This document shows, piece after piece, positions 9,051 to 17,403 of a DNA stretch of 64,000 nt. The notes beneath the pieces were generated by a model. The model ran no database searches, was not told where the DNA came from, and saw only the letters and a list, made by a program, of their open reading frames with translations. The stretch's first letter is position 1; each line of letters begins with the position of its first letter. Made by a program: the position numbers and the translations under genes. Source of the stretch: Plebeiibacterium marinum (lineage in GTDB: Bacteria; Bacteroidota; Bacteroidia; Bacteroidales; Marinilabiliaceae); the NCBI RefSeq assembly GCF_026013615.1, contig NZ_JAPDPI010000008.1, forward strand, positions 62,001 to 126,000. The letters run 5' to 3'.

Positions 9051-10082
9051 TTATCTATAAGATTGACTTCCTGAGGAACTTATTCCGTGAACTTTGATAT
9101 TGCCCTTTTCAATAATTAGTTTCTTTTTCCCTTCAGCACCCTTGGCGTTTAAGCTTCCAGAGGAGGCAGCCAGGTTAAATGATAAATCTTTGGCACTATT
9201 GGTTAGTTCCATTTTAATGCTACCAGAAGAGCTTTTGAATGATGAATTTCCGTTAAGAGTAATACCAATGCCACTTTGGCTACCACTTGAAGATATCAGG
9301 TCAAGCACCCCTTTTGCGTTGGTTATTCTTATGCTTCCAGAGCTCACTCTTGCCGTTATGCTGCCATTGATATTTTCCATCTTTATGCTGCCGGAGCTGC
9401 CTGTGGCGTGAATGTCAGATTCAATGTTGGTTAGAATTTGCGATCCAGATGAGGAAGTGCTTTTTACAGAGCCCTTAATGTCGCTGATTCTAATGGTTCC
9501 TGAGGATGCTGTTGCGCTTACATTCCCTTTCACCCTTTCAATTTTATGGCTTCCGGATGAGCATGTGGCTTTAACGTTGCCACCAATGTCTGAAATATTT
9601 AAACTCCCGGAGCTGGCTGTTGCTTTCAGATTGCTATCAATGTATTTAGCAGTAATGCTTCCTGAGCTTGAAACTAAATCAACAGTGCTTTGTCCTATGT
9701 TGGATATGTCGATGCCGCCTGACGAGTTTCTTACGTTAATATTGGTGTTTTCTGGCACCTGGAAGTTTAGGTCTCCGCTAAAAGAACCCCAAAGGTTGTT
9801 TGGGTGTTCAATCCATACTTCCAGGGTGTTTCCATTTATTTTATATTTGATTTTAATGTCATCTCTCTCTTTTTTACTTCTTATCTCTCCTTTAAAGGAT
9901 ACATTTGAGTCTGGATGACTTGTAATGTCTACATGGCAGAATGCTCCTTTAACATCGATGGATGCAATGTTGTCAAAGTTTTTTTCTGCCTTGTCAATTA
10001 TGGTTTGTTGACCCGTGGCATTGTTGATGATACAGCTATTTAGTGTAAATACAGCCAGAGTGAGCGATAAAAATGTCTTCAT
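9051..10082 (-). CDS. DUF4097-type repeat lipoprotein (SSGS beta-solenoid)
   Basis: Start is the ATG at 10082; the frame runs nine codons further upstream without family support. The N-terminus MKTFLSLTLAVFTLNSC looks like a lipoprotein signal with Cys17 as lipidation site, though Asn at -2 is unusual. From about residue 105 the protein is built of twelve repeats opening SSG(S/G/T), spaced 18 residues apart through the centre and drifting to 20-29 near the C-terminus. Such repeats, alternating S/T and I/V/L, suggest a right-handed beta-solenoid of the DUF4097/DUF2807 putative-adhesin type, often envelope-associated in Bacteroidota. The tandem repeats also leave long meaningless open frames on the opposite strand. 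Confidence 0.8.
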   Translation of the reverse strand: MKTFLSLTLAVFTLNSCIINNATGQQTIIDKAEKNFDNIASIDVKGAFCHVDITSHPDSNVSFKGEIRSKKERDDIKIKYKINGNTLEVWIEHPNNLWGSFSGDLNFQVPENTNINVRNSSGGIDISNIGQSTVDLVSSSGSITAKYIDSNLKATASSGSLNISDIGGNVKATCSSGSHKIERVKGNVSATASSGTIRISDIKGSVKSTSSSGSQILTNIESDIHATGSSGSIKMENINGSITARVSSGSIRITNAKGVLDLISSSGSQSGIGITLNGNSSFKSSSGSIKMELTNSAKDLSFNLAASSGSLNAKGAEGKKKLIIEKGNIKVHGISSSGSQSYR

Positions 10083-10179
10083 CTTCTTTGGGATTTTAAT
10101 TAAACACAAAGATGAGACGCATACTCCGGTTTTAAAGTTACAGGTGTAAGGAAATTTTTCTGGCTTAAAATTATAATAT

Positions 10180-11574
10180 TCAGCCTAATATCATTCCAAC
10201 AATAGTTGCTGAAAGAAGGGATGCCAGTGTTCCGGCCAGCAGAGCTCTCATGCCGAGTTGGGTAAGTGTGATTCTTTGGCCGGGGGCAATGGCGCCAATG
10301 CCTCCAATCTGGATTCCAATAGAAGCAAAGTTGGCAAAACCGCATAAAACGTAGGTTGCAATGATAGCAGATTTTTGTTGGGCAAAAGCACCTGCTTCTT
10401 TTAATTCACCAAGACTTACATAACCTATAAATTCTGTCATTATTATTTTTTCTCCCAACACACGGCCAACCAGGTCTATATCTTCACTGCACACACCAAT
10501 TAGCCACATTAGTGGAGAAAAGGCATATCCTAAAATAAACTGGAGGTTTAGTTCTTTGTATTCGCCGGAAGTGGCACTTGCAATTACACTGTTTAATCCG
10601 GAGTAGTGACCCGCTTTTGAAAAAATAAAATTGGCCATAGCTATAAAAGAAATAAACACCAATAGCATGGCTCCTACATTAACTGCAAGTTTTAAACCTT
10701 CTGAAGTGCCATTTGAAATAGCATCAAGTGCATTTTTACCAATTTTTTCTTTGGTAATAACAACCTCATTGTTGATCTTGTCAGTTTGGGGTAAAAGGAT
10801 TTTAGAGATAACAACAACACCAGGGGCCGCCATAATTGAGGCTGCCAATAAGTGCTTTGCATATAGTATTTCCTGCGAAGGGATTCCCCCTCCTAAAATC
10901 TTTATATAAACAGCTAACACGCCTCCGGCAAGGGTGGCCATGCCACCTGACATCACCAATAGCATCTCGGAGCGGTTCATTTTTTCAAGGTATGCTTTAA
11001 TCATTAAGGGTGATTCTGTTTGTCCAAGAAAAATGTTTCCAGCTACAGATAAGCTCTCGGCACCGGATAACTTCATCAATTTTGTCATGGCCAACGCCAA
11101 TATGTATACCACTTTTTGGATGATGCCATAATAAAAAAGCAGGCTGGTAAGAGCTGAGAAAAATATAATGGTTGGTAAAATAGTGACTGCAAAATTTAAC
11201 AGGGGCGATTCTATTTCTCCTGCACCAAAGCTTTTAAAAAGAAATGAGGTGCCAGCTTCAGTAAAATTTAGAACTTGCACAAAAAGCTTACTTATAAATT
11301 CAAAAAAGCCCTGTACAAATGGTATGTTTAATATTGAAATGGCCAAAAAAAGTTGAATGGCCAACCCGGTCCCTACAACTCGCCAGTTTATAGCCTTTTT
11401 GTTTGCACTAAAAAGCCATGCAATACCAATTAAAACAGCCATTCCAATTATGCCTCTTGATAAGCCAGTAAAGGTTAGTCCGGCCGAAGTTTGTTCAATG
11501 ATGCCTGAAGCGGCAAACGTGTTTTCTGGGCATAGTGCTAATAATAATAGTGCACCTGGAATCTTTTTTGTCAT
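10180..11574 (-). CDS. nupC: CNT-family nucleoside:cation symporter
   Basis: A 464-residue inner-membrane transporter. The N-terminus MTKKIPGALLLLALCPENTFA looks like a cleavable signal-like segment, followed by about ten hydrophobic segments. Recognisable CNT blocks are GRGIIG/GIAWLFS, the NFAVTILPTIIFFSAL region, GQTESPLMIKAYL (substrate and Na/H site, Glu present) and the C-terminal GFANFASIGIQIGG. The family imports nucleosides with Na+ or H+. The gene stands alone between the SSGS lipoprotein and the bifunctional nuclease, all on the minus strand, with gaps near 100 and 36 bases. The symbol is a family-level assignment. Confidence 0.88.
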   Translation of the reverse strand: MTKKIPGALLLLALCPENTFAASGIIEQTSAGLTFTGLSRGIIGMAVLIGIAWLFSANKKAINWRVVGTGLAIQLFLAISILNIPFVQGFFEFISKLFVQVLNFTEAGTSFLFKSFGAGEIESPLLNFAVTILPTIIFFSALTSLLFYYGIIQKVVYILALAMTKLMKLSGAESLSVAGNIFLGQTESPLMIKAYLEKMNRSEMLLVMSGGMATLAGGVLAVYIKILGGGIPSQEILYAKHLLAASIMAAPGVVVISKILLPQTDKINNEVVITKEKIGKNALDAISNGTSEGLKLAVNVGAMLLVFISFIAMANFIFSKAGHYSGLNSVIASATSGEYKELNLQFILGYAFSPLMWLIGVCSEDIDLVGRVLGEKIIMTEFIGYVSLGELKEAGAFAQQKSAIIATYVLCGFANFASIGIQIGGIGAIAPGQRITLTQLGMRALLAGTLASLLSATIVGMILG

Positions 11575-11610
11575 GAATTGGGGATAATGGGTGTTTTGGG
11601 GAGGCAGGGG

Positions 11611-12207
11611 TTATGAAGCACTCCTTTTTTGTATTTCATCTCTGATCTCAGAAGCTTTTTCGTAGTCCTCTTTACTGATAGCTTCCTCGAGCAGTTTATT
11701 TAGTTCTTCAATAGGGAGTGTTGAATATTTTGATTCTCCACCTTCTGTCGATTTTTCTTCTGTATCTATCTCTACTTCGTTTTCTGTATTGGTGTCCAAT
11801 ACAATTCCGGCACTGTCAATAATTGCTTCGTAAGTATAAATAGGGCAGTTGAATCGTAACGATAAAGCCACGGCATCCGAAGTTCTGGAGTCAATCCTTA
11901 GTTCCTGGCCATCTTTAATGCAAACCAATTCAGAATAAAATATGCCTTCCTCAAGCTTGTATATAATAACTTCAATGATATCAATATTAAAGGCTTTTGA
12001 AAAATTCAGGAATAGGTCATGCGTAAGGGGGCGGGGTGGTTCAAGTCCTTCGAGTTTTATTGCGATGGATTGAGCTTCAACTCCACCGATGATAATTGGG
12101 ATTCTTCTCTCTCCTTCTTCTTCAGCCAAAACCAAGGCATAAGCGCCTGATTGCGTTTGGCTATATGACAGACCTAGTATATTAAGTTTTACTTTTTTCT
12201 TGCTCAT
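11611..12207 (-). CDS. Bifunctional nuclease family protein with C-terminal UVR motif
   Basis: The start chosen is ATG 12207 (MSKKKVKLNIL), 198 residues; the frame extends 26 codons upstream but that part is not conserved-looking. Residues 1-140 form the BFN/DUF151 domain (LGLSYSQ, PIIIGGVEAQSIA, SRTSDAVALSLRFNCPI). An acidic linker leads to a UVR motif at about 162-195 (EELNKLLEEAIS, EKASEIRDEI), which in UvrB/UvrC mediates protein contact. The BFN-UVR fusion is a common Bacteroidota arrangement. Plant and archaeal homologues have DNase/RNase activity; the role in bacteria is not settled. Confidence 0.88.
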   Translation of the reverse strand: MSKKKVKLNILGLSYSQTQSGAYALVLAEEEGERRIPIIIGGVEAQSIAIKLEGLEPPRPLTHDLFLNFSKAFNIDIIEVIIYKLEEGIFYSELVCIKDGQELRIDSRTSDAVALSLRFNCPIYTYEAIIDSAGIVLDTNTENEVEIDTEEKSTEGGESKYSTLPIEELNKLLEEAISKEDYEKASEIRDEIQKRSAS

Positions 12208-12426
12208 AAAATCTCTTCGTGTTTCGAAGTAGTAGTTGTATGTATTTCCAATAGAACAAATATAACAAATTGTTTTTAACAACATTCATTATTAGATGTA
12301 TTATCCTGCAGTTGGTAATTAATGAATACCTTAAAATTTAGGAATTAAAACCAGCATGATATGAAGAGCAGAATATATTCGTTGTTTGTACAACATCATT
12401 GAAATTCATTGAATTAACACGGATTA

Positions 12427-12458
12427 TTTTGCTGTTATTGAAATATTTTATACTTTTG
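12427..12458 (+). promoter_or_regulatory. Bacteroidota-type promoter of rplU-rpmA
   Basis: TTTTG at 12427-12431 and TACTTTTG at 12451-12458, separated by 19 bases, match the Bacteroidota -33/-7 consensus (TTTG and TAnnTTTG). Transcription should begin about seven bases downstream, near 12465, leaving an 84-base leader before rplU. Confidence 0.75.
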
Positions 12459-12476
12459 CACTCCGATACTTCTTGT

Positions 12477-12520
12477 GAGGCAAGGTAAAGTGGCTGATAA
12501 TGAGATTGAAAGCCCGCCTC
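12477..12520 (+). promoter_or_regulatory. Structured leader hairpin before rplU
   Basis: Two nested pairings lie within the predicted leader: GAGGC (12477-12481) with GCCTC (12516-12520), and GGCT (12492-12495) with AGCC (12511-12514). The hairpin fills most of the space between the predicted transcription start and the L21 start codon. Ribosomal-protein leaders are often autoregulatory, so this could bind L21 or another ribosomal protein; that is inference. Confidence 0.45.
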
Positions 12521-12548
12521 CTGGATATAATTTTAAAATATAATTGTG

Positions 12549-12863
12549 ATGTACGCGATTGTAGATATTGCAGGACAACAGTTTAAAGTAGAAAAAGACA
12601 GCAAAATTTATGTTCATCGTCTTGCTCAGGAAGAAGGAGCTGCTGTTGAGTTTGAAAAAGTAATGTTGGTTGACAACGAAGGAAATGTACAAGTAGGTGC
12701 TCCTTTGATCGAAGGAGCTAAAGTAACTGCTAAAGTACTTTCTCATGTAAAAGGTGACAAGGTAATCATTTTCAAAAAGAAAAGAAGAAAAGGTTACAAG
12801 AAGAAAAACGGTCATCGTCAACAATTTTCTCAAATTCAGATAGAAGACATTTTAGTTGGATAA
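12549..12863 (+). CDS. rplU: 50S ribosomal protein L21
   Basis: A 104-residue protein beginning [17 protein letters not shown], typical of L21, with the basic [16 protein letters not shown] rRNA-binding stretch near residue 75-90 and the closing ILVG. The ATG at 12549 is used rather than the overlapping GTG at 12546, because L21 proteins begin with M-(Y/F)-A-I-V. It is followed after 19 bases by rpmA, the universal L21-L27 pair. The promoter and leader just upstream indicate cotranscription. Confidence 0.98.
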   Translation: MYAIVDIAGQQFKVEKDSKIYVHRLAQEEGAAVEFEKVMLVDNEGNVQVGAPLIEGAKVTAKVLSHVKGDKVIIFKKKRRKGYKKKNGHRQQFSQIQIEDILVG

Positions 12864-12882
12864 TTAAAAAAATTAGAATAAG

Positions 12883-13146
12883 ATGGCACATAAAAAAGGA
12901 GTCGGTAGTTCGAAAAACGGTAGAGAGTCCGAAAGTAAACGATTAGGCGTTAAAATTTTTGGTGGACAAGCTGCTAAAGCAGGTAACATCTTAGTACGTC
13001 AGAGAGGAACTCAGCATCATCCAGGTGAAAATGTAGGAATCGGTAAAGATCATACATTATTCGCTCTTATTGATGGTACTGTAACTTTCCGTAAGAAAAG
13101 AAATGACAAATCTTATGTATCAGTTGAGCCTTTTGCTGCTGAATAA
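12883..13146 (+). CDS. rpmA: 50S ribosomal protein L27
   Basis: An 87-residue protein starting [16 protein letters not shown], the unprocessed L27 N-terminus that reaches toward the peptidyl-transferase centre. There is no Firmicutes-type cleavable N-terminal extension. The conserved [17 protein letters not shown] and [16 protein letters not shown] blocks are present and length is normal. Second gene of the rplU-rpmA unit, closed by the hairpin terminator at 13171-13217. Confidence 0.98.
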   Translation: MAHKKGVGSSKNGRESESKRLGVKIFGGQAAKAGNILVRQRGTQHHPGENVGIGKDHTLFALIDGTVTFRKKRNDKSYVSVEPFAAE

Positions 13147-13170
13147 AAAGATTTGAAAAGATTTTAAGAG

Positions 13171-13217
13171 TCTCCTGTTTTTGTTACTTTCGTAGCACAA
13201 ATCAGGAGATTTTTTTT
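13171..13217 (+). terminator. Terminator after rplU-rpmA
   Basis: Arms TCTCCTG (13171-13177) and CAGGAGA (13203-13209), with an inner stem formed by TTTGT-TAC and GTA-ACAAA (two-base bulge), followed by eight T. This separates the ribosomal protein operon from serS, 35 bases downstream. Confidence 0.85.
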
Positions 13218-13251
13218 ATCCATATATCAACAAATTAGAATATCATATATA

Positions 13252-14526
13252 ATGCTTACGCTAAAATTTATTCAGGAAAATAAAGAAGAGGTGATCGAGC
13301 GCTTGAAAGTTAAGCGATTTGATGCTGCCGGAGTTGTTGAAACTATTATAGAGCTTGACAATAAAAGGAAATCGACGCAAACGGAAGTTGATAGCAAGCA
13401 AGCTGAAATGAATAGTCTTTCAAAAGAAATTGGCATGTTGTTTAAGCAAGGTAAAGCTCAGGAAGCAAATGAGGCTAAAGCTAAAACAGCTGAACTAAAG
13501 GATACAATTAAAGACTTAAATGTTCAGCTTAATGATATAACGGCTCAGCTTGACAGTGAAGTGGTTAAATTGCCAAACATTCCTCATCTATCTGTTCCTG
13601 AAGGAAATAGCGAAGAAGATAATGAGATGGTAAAAGAAGGAGGAGAGGTTAAGGATATTGATGGAGAAAAGCTGCCTCATTGGGAATTGATTAAGAAGTA
13701 TGATATCATAGATTTTGAGCTGGGAACTAAAATTACCGGTGCCGGATTTCCGGTTTATAAAGGAAAAGGAGCACGTTTGCAGCGTGCTTTGATTAATTTC
13801 TTTCTGGATGAAGGTGAAAAAGCCGGGTATAATGAGGTGTTGCCTCCGATTGTAGTGAATGAGGATTCCGGTTTTGGTACGGGCCAGCTGCCCGATAAAG
13901 AAGGAATGATGTACCATGCTACAGCTGATAATTTATATCTTATTCCAACGGCTGAGGTGCCTGTTACCAATATTTATCGCGATGTGGTGGTTAAGGAAGA
14001 GGATCTTCCATTAAAAAATATGGCTTATACTCCATGTTTCCGTCGTGAAGCTGGATCGTGGGGCGCTCATGTGCGTGGGTTGAACAGGTTGCATCAGTTT
14101 GATAAAGTTGAAATTGTGCAGATTGCACATCCTGAAAAATCGTATGAAGTGCTTGATGGTATGGTAGCTCATGTTGAGAGCCTCGTTAATAAACTGGGAT
14201 TGCCTTATCGGATCTTACGTCTTTGTGGTGGTGATATTAGTTTTACTTCGGCATTGACTTTTGATTTTGAGGTGTATTCTGCTGCTCAGGAGCGTTGGTT
14301 AGAGGTTAGTTCTGTTTCAAACTTTGAAAGTTATCAGGCTAACCGTCTGAAGTGTCGTTATAAAGGCAAAGATATGAAAAAGCCGGAGTTGGCTCATACC
14401 TTAAATGGTAGTGCTTTGGCATTGCCGCGTATTTTAGCTGCTTTGTTGGAGAATAATCAAACTCCTGAAGGAATTCGAATTCCTGATGTGCTGGTTCCTT
14501 ATTGTGGTTTTGATATGATCAAATAG
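13252..14526 (+). CDS. serS: Seryl-tRNA synthetase
   Basis: A class II aminoacyl-tRNA synthetase that charges tRNA-Ser, 424 residues. An N-terminal antiparallel coiled-coil arm (about 30-105) that grips the tRNA variable arm is followed by the catalytic core. Motif 2 is seen as FRREAGSWG near 263-271 and HQFDKVE near 282-288; motif 3 is at the C-terminus with LNGSALALPRILAALLEN. Length and architecture are standard. It is followed by its own terminator (14551-14580). Confidence 0.98.
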   Translation: MLTLKFIQENKEEVIERLKVKRFDAAGVVETIIELDNKRKSTQTEVDSKQAEMNSLSKEIGMLFKQGKAQEANEAKAKTAELKDTIKDLNVQLNDITAQLDSEVVKLPNIPHLSVPEGNSEEDNEMVKEGGEVKDIDGEKLPHWELIKKYDIIDFELGTKITGAGFPVYKGKGARLQRALINFFLDEGEKAGYNEVLPPIVVNEDSGFGTGQLPDKEGMMYHATADNLYLIPTAEVPVTNIYRDVVVKEEDLPLKNMAYTPCFRREAGSWGAHVRGLNRLHQFDKVEIVQIAHPEKSYEVLDGMVAHVESLVNKLGLPYRILRLCGGDISFTSALTFDFEVYSAAQERWLEVSSVSNFESYQANRLKCRYKGKDMKKPELAHTLNGSALALPRILAALLENNQTPEGIRIPDVLVPYCGFDMIK

Positions 14527-14550
14527 ATAATTTTATATTAAGTAAGATAT

Positions 14551-14580
14551 AACCCTGCACCCTTGCAGGGTTTATTGTTT
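14551..14580 (+). terminator. Terminator after serS
   Basis: Arms AACCCTGCA (14551-14559) and TGCAGGGTT (14564-14572) pair perfectly around a 4-nt loop; the T-tract after it is interrupted (TATTGTTT). Confidence 0.75.
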
Positions 14581-14598
14581 TAAATAAAAAGTATTCTG

Positions 14599-14898
14599 AT
14601 GTTTATATTCAATACAACCTTTGTTGTTAGTCAATCCAAATTTGATAAGTGGCTGGTGTGGTTAAAAAACACCTATACTCCATTGATTAAAAACATTGTT
14701 CCTGCAAGCGAAGTGGGGATCTTTGAAGTAATGTCTACTGAGAATCCTGAGGAGAAAACGATTTCTGTTCAGTGGAAAGTGGCCACGCCTACAGAGCTGG
14801 AGGTGATCAACAGGCAGTCTCCTGTTGTTTTGGGCCAGATGAGTTCGGATTTTGGGAATGAAATCCTATATTTTAGTTCCATCCTAAAATCGTTGTAA
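14599..14898 (+). CDS. DUF4286 family protein
   Basis: A 99-residue soluble protein with no signal or membrane segment. The sequence (MFIFNTTFVVS, KFDKWLVWLKN, VASEVGI-like and SVQWKVAT blocks) fits the DUF4286 family of Bacteroidota, whose alpha/beta ferredoxin-like fold has no known function. It precedes ruvC by three bases, a linkage common in this phylum, and is probably cotranscribed with it. No function is proposed. Confidence 0.7.
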   Translation: MFIFNTTFVVSQSKFDKWLVWLKNTYTPLIKNIVPASEVGIFEVMSTENPEEKTISVQWKVATPTELEVINRQSPVVLGQMSSDFGNEILYFSSILKSL

Positions 14899-14901
14899 AT
14901 T

Positions 14902-15456
14902 TTGGTTAAGGAGCGCATTATACTTGGTATTGACCCCGGAACTACCGTTATGGGGTATGGGATATTGAAAGTGACAGGAAATAAACCTTCCTTGGTTTCA
15001 ATGGGGGTTCTTGAGTTGCAGAAGTATAATGATCATTATTTAAAGCTGAAAAAGATATTTGATACGGTTGTTCGCCTGGTAGATCATTACCATCCTGATG
15101 AGCTGGCCATTGAGGCACCATTTTTTGGTAAAAATGTACAGTCGATGCTGAAGCTGGGAAGGGCTCAGGGAGTTGCCATGGCGGCAGCCCTGTCGAGAGA
15201 GTTGCCGGTGTTCGAATATGCACCCTTGAAGATAAAAATGGCCATAACCGGTAATGGTGGGGCCAGTAAAGAGCAGGTTGCAGCCTTTTTGGCAAGGTAT
15301 TTAAAAATTGAAACAGAGCCTAAATATTTGGATGCCACAGATGGTGTGGCGGCAGCTTTGTGTCATTTTTTTCAAAATAAAAATGTGACTAAGCAGAAAA
15401 ACGTAAAAAGTTGGAAGGAGTTTATAAATAAGAATCCTGGTAGGGTGAAAAAATAA
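14902..15456 (+). CDS. ruvC: Holliday junction resolvase RuvC
   Basis: Endonuclease that cuts four-way junctions with RuvAB during recombination. The 184-residue protein has the RNase H-like acidic residues in GIDPGT (Asp near 11), AIEAPFFG (Glu near 71) and [12 protein letters not shown] (Asp near 145-148). The start is the TTG at 14902 ([14 protein letters not shown]); no ATG or GTG in frame precedes the catalytic Asp, so a TTG start is required. A basic C-terminal tail of about 20 residues follows the normal domain end. Confidence 0.95.
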   Translation: MVKERIILGIDPGTTVMGYGILKVTGNKPSLVSMGVLELQKYNDHYLKLKKIFDTVVRLVDHYHPDELAIEAPFFGKNVQSMLKLGRAQGVAMAAALSRELPVFEYAPLKIKMAITGNGGASKEQVAAFLARYLKIETEPKYLDATDGVAAALCHFFQNKNVTKQKNVKSWKEFINKNPGRVKK

Positions 15457-15477
15457 AAGGAGCTTAAAGCTCCTTTT
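15455..15477 (+). terminator. Bidirectional terminator between ruvC and HIT gene
   Basis: Arms AAAAGGAGC (15455-15463) and GCTCCTTTT (15469-15477) around a 5-nt loop, with T-runs on both strands. It overlaps the ruvC stop codon and abuts the stop of the convergent HIT gene, so it serves both transcripts. Confidence 0.85.
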
Positions 15478-15856
15478 TTATTTTGTCGGCAATTGCCATA
15501 AATTCTTCGTTTGTAAACTTGAGTTTGGGATTGGAAAAGTTAATGTCACCCTCACTTTGAAGAGGAATCAAGTGAATGTGAGCATGAGGAACCTCCAAGC
15601 CTAAAACCGCTACTCCAACCCTTTTTGAAGGAATTGCTTTGTCTAGTGCCTTTGCAATTTTCCTGGCAAAAACCATCATCCCTGCAAGTAGGTCATCTTC
15701 AATATCAAAAATATAATCTACTTCTTTTTTGGGAATGACAAGTGTATGGCCTTCCTGTAAAGGATTAATGTCTAAAAAAGCAAAGTAGTTTTCATCCTCT
15801 GCAATTTTATATGAGGGAATTTCTCCGTTTACAATTTTTGAAAATATGCTTGGCAT
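15464..15856 (-). CDS. HIT family (histidine triad) hydrolase
   Basis: A 130-residue cytoplasmic nucleotide-binding hydrolase. It has the HIT signature HAHIHLIP near residues 97-104 and the upstream N-terminal MPSIFSKIVNGEIPSYKI typical of the Hint/HinT branch, whose members hydrolyse nucleoside phosphoramidates. It lies 18 bases downstream of greA on the same strand, a common Bacteroidota pairing, and shares a bidirectional terminator with ruvC. Confidence 0.93.
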   Translation of the reverse strand: MPSIFSKIVNGEIPSYKIAEDENYFAFLDINPLQEGHTLVIPKKEVDYIFDIEDDLLAGMMVFARKIAKALDKAIPSKRVGVAVLGLEVPHAHIHLIPLQSEGDINFSNPKLKFTNEEFMAIADKIKKEL

Positions 15857-15874
15857 AATCTGTAAATTTTGATG

Positions 15875-16348
15875 TTAAATAGATATTTCTATAATTTCAA
15901 AAGTCATGATTCCTGATGGAACTTTTATCTCGGCCTGGTCTCCAACTTTTTTTCCAAGCAATCCTTTTGCAATAGGTGTGGAGATGGAGATCTTTCCTTC
16001 TTTTAAATTGGCTTCGCTTTCAGGAACCAATGTGTATGTCATTACAGCATTGTTTTTTAAGTTTTTGAGCTTTACTTTGTTTAAAAGCTGAACCTTTGAG
16101 GTGTCAATTTTTGATTCGTCGATGATTCTTGAATTTGCTAAAATGTTTTTGAGTTTAGCAATCTTCATTTCAAGCAATCCCTGAGCTTCTTTGGCAGCAT
16201 CATATTCTGCATTCTCAGATAAGTCGCCCTTATCACGTGCTTCAGCAATCTGTGCTGATATACTTGGCCTTTCCACCGATTCTAACTGGTGTAGTTCTTC
16301 TTTTAATTTTTTCAAACCCTCTTCGGTAAGATAACTTACGTTTGACAT
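15875..16348 (-). CDS. greA: Transcription elongation factor GreA
   Basis: Stimulates RNA polymerase to cleave backtracked transcripts. The 157-residue protein has the N-terminal coiled coil (about 8-75, with DKGDLSENAEYDAAKEAQ containing the acidic tip) and the C-terminal FKBP-like domain (SISTPIAKGLLGKKVGDQ). Its upstream sequence shows an AAAGGAGGA Shine-Dalgarno (16355-16363) seven bases from the ATG, which is unusual in this phylum, and a TATATTTG -7-like element farther up. It heads a greA-HIT operon. Confidence 0.97.
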   Translation of the reverse strand: MSNVSYLTEEGLKKLKEELHQLESVERPSISAQIAEARDKGDLSENAEYDAAKEAQGLLEMKIAKLKNILANSRIIDESKIDTSKVQLLNKVKLKNLKNNAVMTYTLVPESEANLKEGKISISTPIAKGLLGKKVGDQAEIKVPSGIMTFEIIEISI

Positions 16349-16354
16349 CTTTCT

Positions 16355-16363
16355 TCCTCCTTT
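16355..16363 (-). promoter_or_regulatory. Strong Shine-Dalgarno before greA
   Basis: On the minus strand AAAGGAGGA precedes the greA ATG by seven bases. Bacteroidota genes generally lack such sites and none of the neighbours shows one this strong. Confidence 0.7.
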
Positions 16364-16465
16364 ATGGTTACTATATAAAAAAATAAAGAATCCCGGAAGC
16401 CGGAACTCTTTGATACAAATATAATAAATATGTGAATATTTTAAAAACTTCGGTGTTTATTGAAA

Positions 16466-16876
16466 CTAAAAATCAGGACGTTTTAAGATCTCAGAATAGA
16501 TTATGGCTTTACGGGCATCAAACCATCCGGAACTGTTTTTGCTTTCTGATTCTACCTGCAGGGAAATGGGTTCTTTCTTTGCGACTCTTTTCAGCCTGTC
16601 TTCTGCTTGTTGGAGCCTCTTTTTCCATTCGTCCTGACTTTTGTTTATAACTTCTTTTTTTGGAGCAGGAACCTCTTGGTGTATATCTGGCTCTGTTTTG
16701 ACTTTCTCCTTTCTGCCAAATAATTGCTCAAAGTCGGGAAGTACCTCTTCAAAAGGATCGTTATTATCTGTTGGTGGTGGGGTGTTGGGTTTTACCTGCT
16801 TCCCTTTTTTCCAGATGTTGAAAACAACTGCAACGATGGCAAATAATATATATAAGAGATTTCCTAAATCGTCCAT
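16466..16876 (-). CDS. Small membrane-anchored hypothetical protein
   Basis: A 136-residue protein not recognised as a named family. Residues 6-23 (NLLYILFAIVAVVFNIWK) form one membrane anchor; the rest is a polar, Pro/Lys/Glu-rich cytoplasmic region with a short helical stretch near 82-98 and a conserved-looking end (GWFDARKAIIYSEILKRPDF). The form is like other Bacteroidota housekeeping-adjacent membrane peptides. It stands alone, between the thioredoxin terminator and greA. Confidence 0.6.
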   Translation of the reverse strand: MDDLGNLLYILFAIVAVVFNIWKKGKQVKPNTPPPTDNNDPFEEVLPDFEQLFGRKEKVKTEPDIHQEVPAPKKEVINKSQDEWKKRLQQAEDRLKRVAKKEPISLQVESESKNSSGWFDARKAIIYSEILKRPDF

Positions 16877-16984
16877 ATGGTTTATTTATAAGAATCCTAA
16901 AGTTAAAAAATTATCTCAAAACTTCTTTAATTCCCATATTAATTAGTGTATTTAATCGCATTTGGGTATTGGTTACCTTACAAA

Positions 16985-17017
16985 AAAAGAGCAGAAACCG
17001 TAAGTAACTGCTCTTTT
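16985..17017 (-). terminator. Terminator after trxA
   Basis: Arms AAAAGAGCAG (16985-16994) and CTGCTCTTTT (17008-17017) pair perfectly; on the minus strand the hairpin is followed by a T-run. It lies 22 bases past the trxA stop. Confidence 0.85.
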
Positions 17018-17038
17018 AGTAATTAGATTGATAATTTC

Positions 17039-17356
17039 TTACATTAGAGCATCGAGTTTTGATGCCAGAATTGTTTTGGGTACAGCACCAACCTGTTTGT
17101 CAACTACTTCTCCACCTTTAAAGAAAAGGATAGTAGGGATATTCCTGATGCCGTATTTTACTGATGTTCCCGGGTTGCTGTCAACATCCATTTTGGTTAT
17201 AACTGCCTTGTCTCCATAATCTTCGGCTAATTCTTTTACAATTGGAGTAACCATTCTACAAGGTCCGCACCACTCTGCCCAAAAATCAACTAACACAGGC
17301 TTGTCTGAGTTTAATACAACTTCCTCAAAGGTTGCATCTGTAACATCTATAGTCAT
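17039..17356 (-). CDS. trxA: Thioredoxin
   Basis: A 105-residue cytoplasmic disulfide reductase with the canonical active site WCGPC at residues 29-33 and the cis-proline in IRNIPTILFF near 75. No signal peptide. It is monocistronic, with its own promoter at 17404-17435 and terminator at 16985-17017. Confidence 0.97.
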   Translation of the reverse strand: MTIDVTDATFEEVVLNSDKPVLVDFWAEWCGPCRMVTPIVKELAEDYGDKAVITKMDVDSNPGTSVKYGIRNIPTILFFKGGEVVDKQVGAVPKTILASKLDALM

Positions 17357-17403
17357 AAAATAATATTTTAAGATTTATACTTTAATTCGATTTTCAATCT
17401 TAG

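Larger units (their letters stand above)
12208..12548. other. Divergent intergenic region, nuclease gene / rplU
   Basis: No gene is seen. The right half holds the rplU promoter (12427-12458) and a structured 5' leader (12477-12520), described separately. In the left half nothing beyond AT-rich sequence was recognised; the promoter of the minus-strand nuclease gene was not identified. Confidence 0.5.

Noticed and set aside
9094-9918. Two long open frames on the plus strand (9094-9411, 9412-9918)
   Set aside because: They are antisense to the SSGS-repeat lipoprotein; the repeated Ser/Gly codons happen to leave the opposite strand free of stops, and the translations look non-biological.
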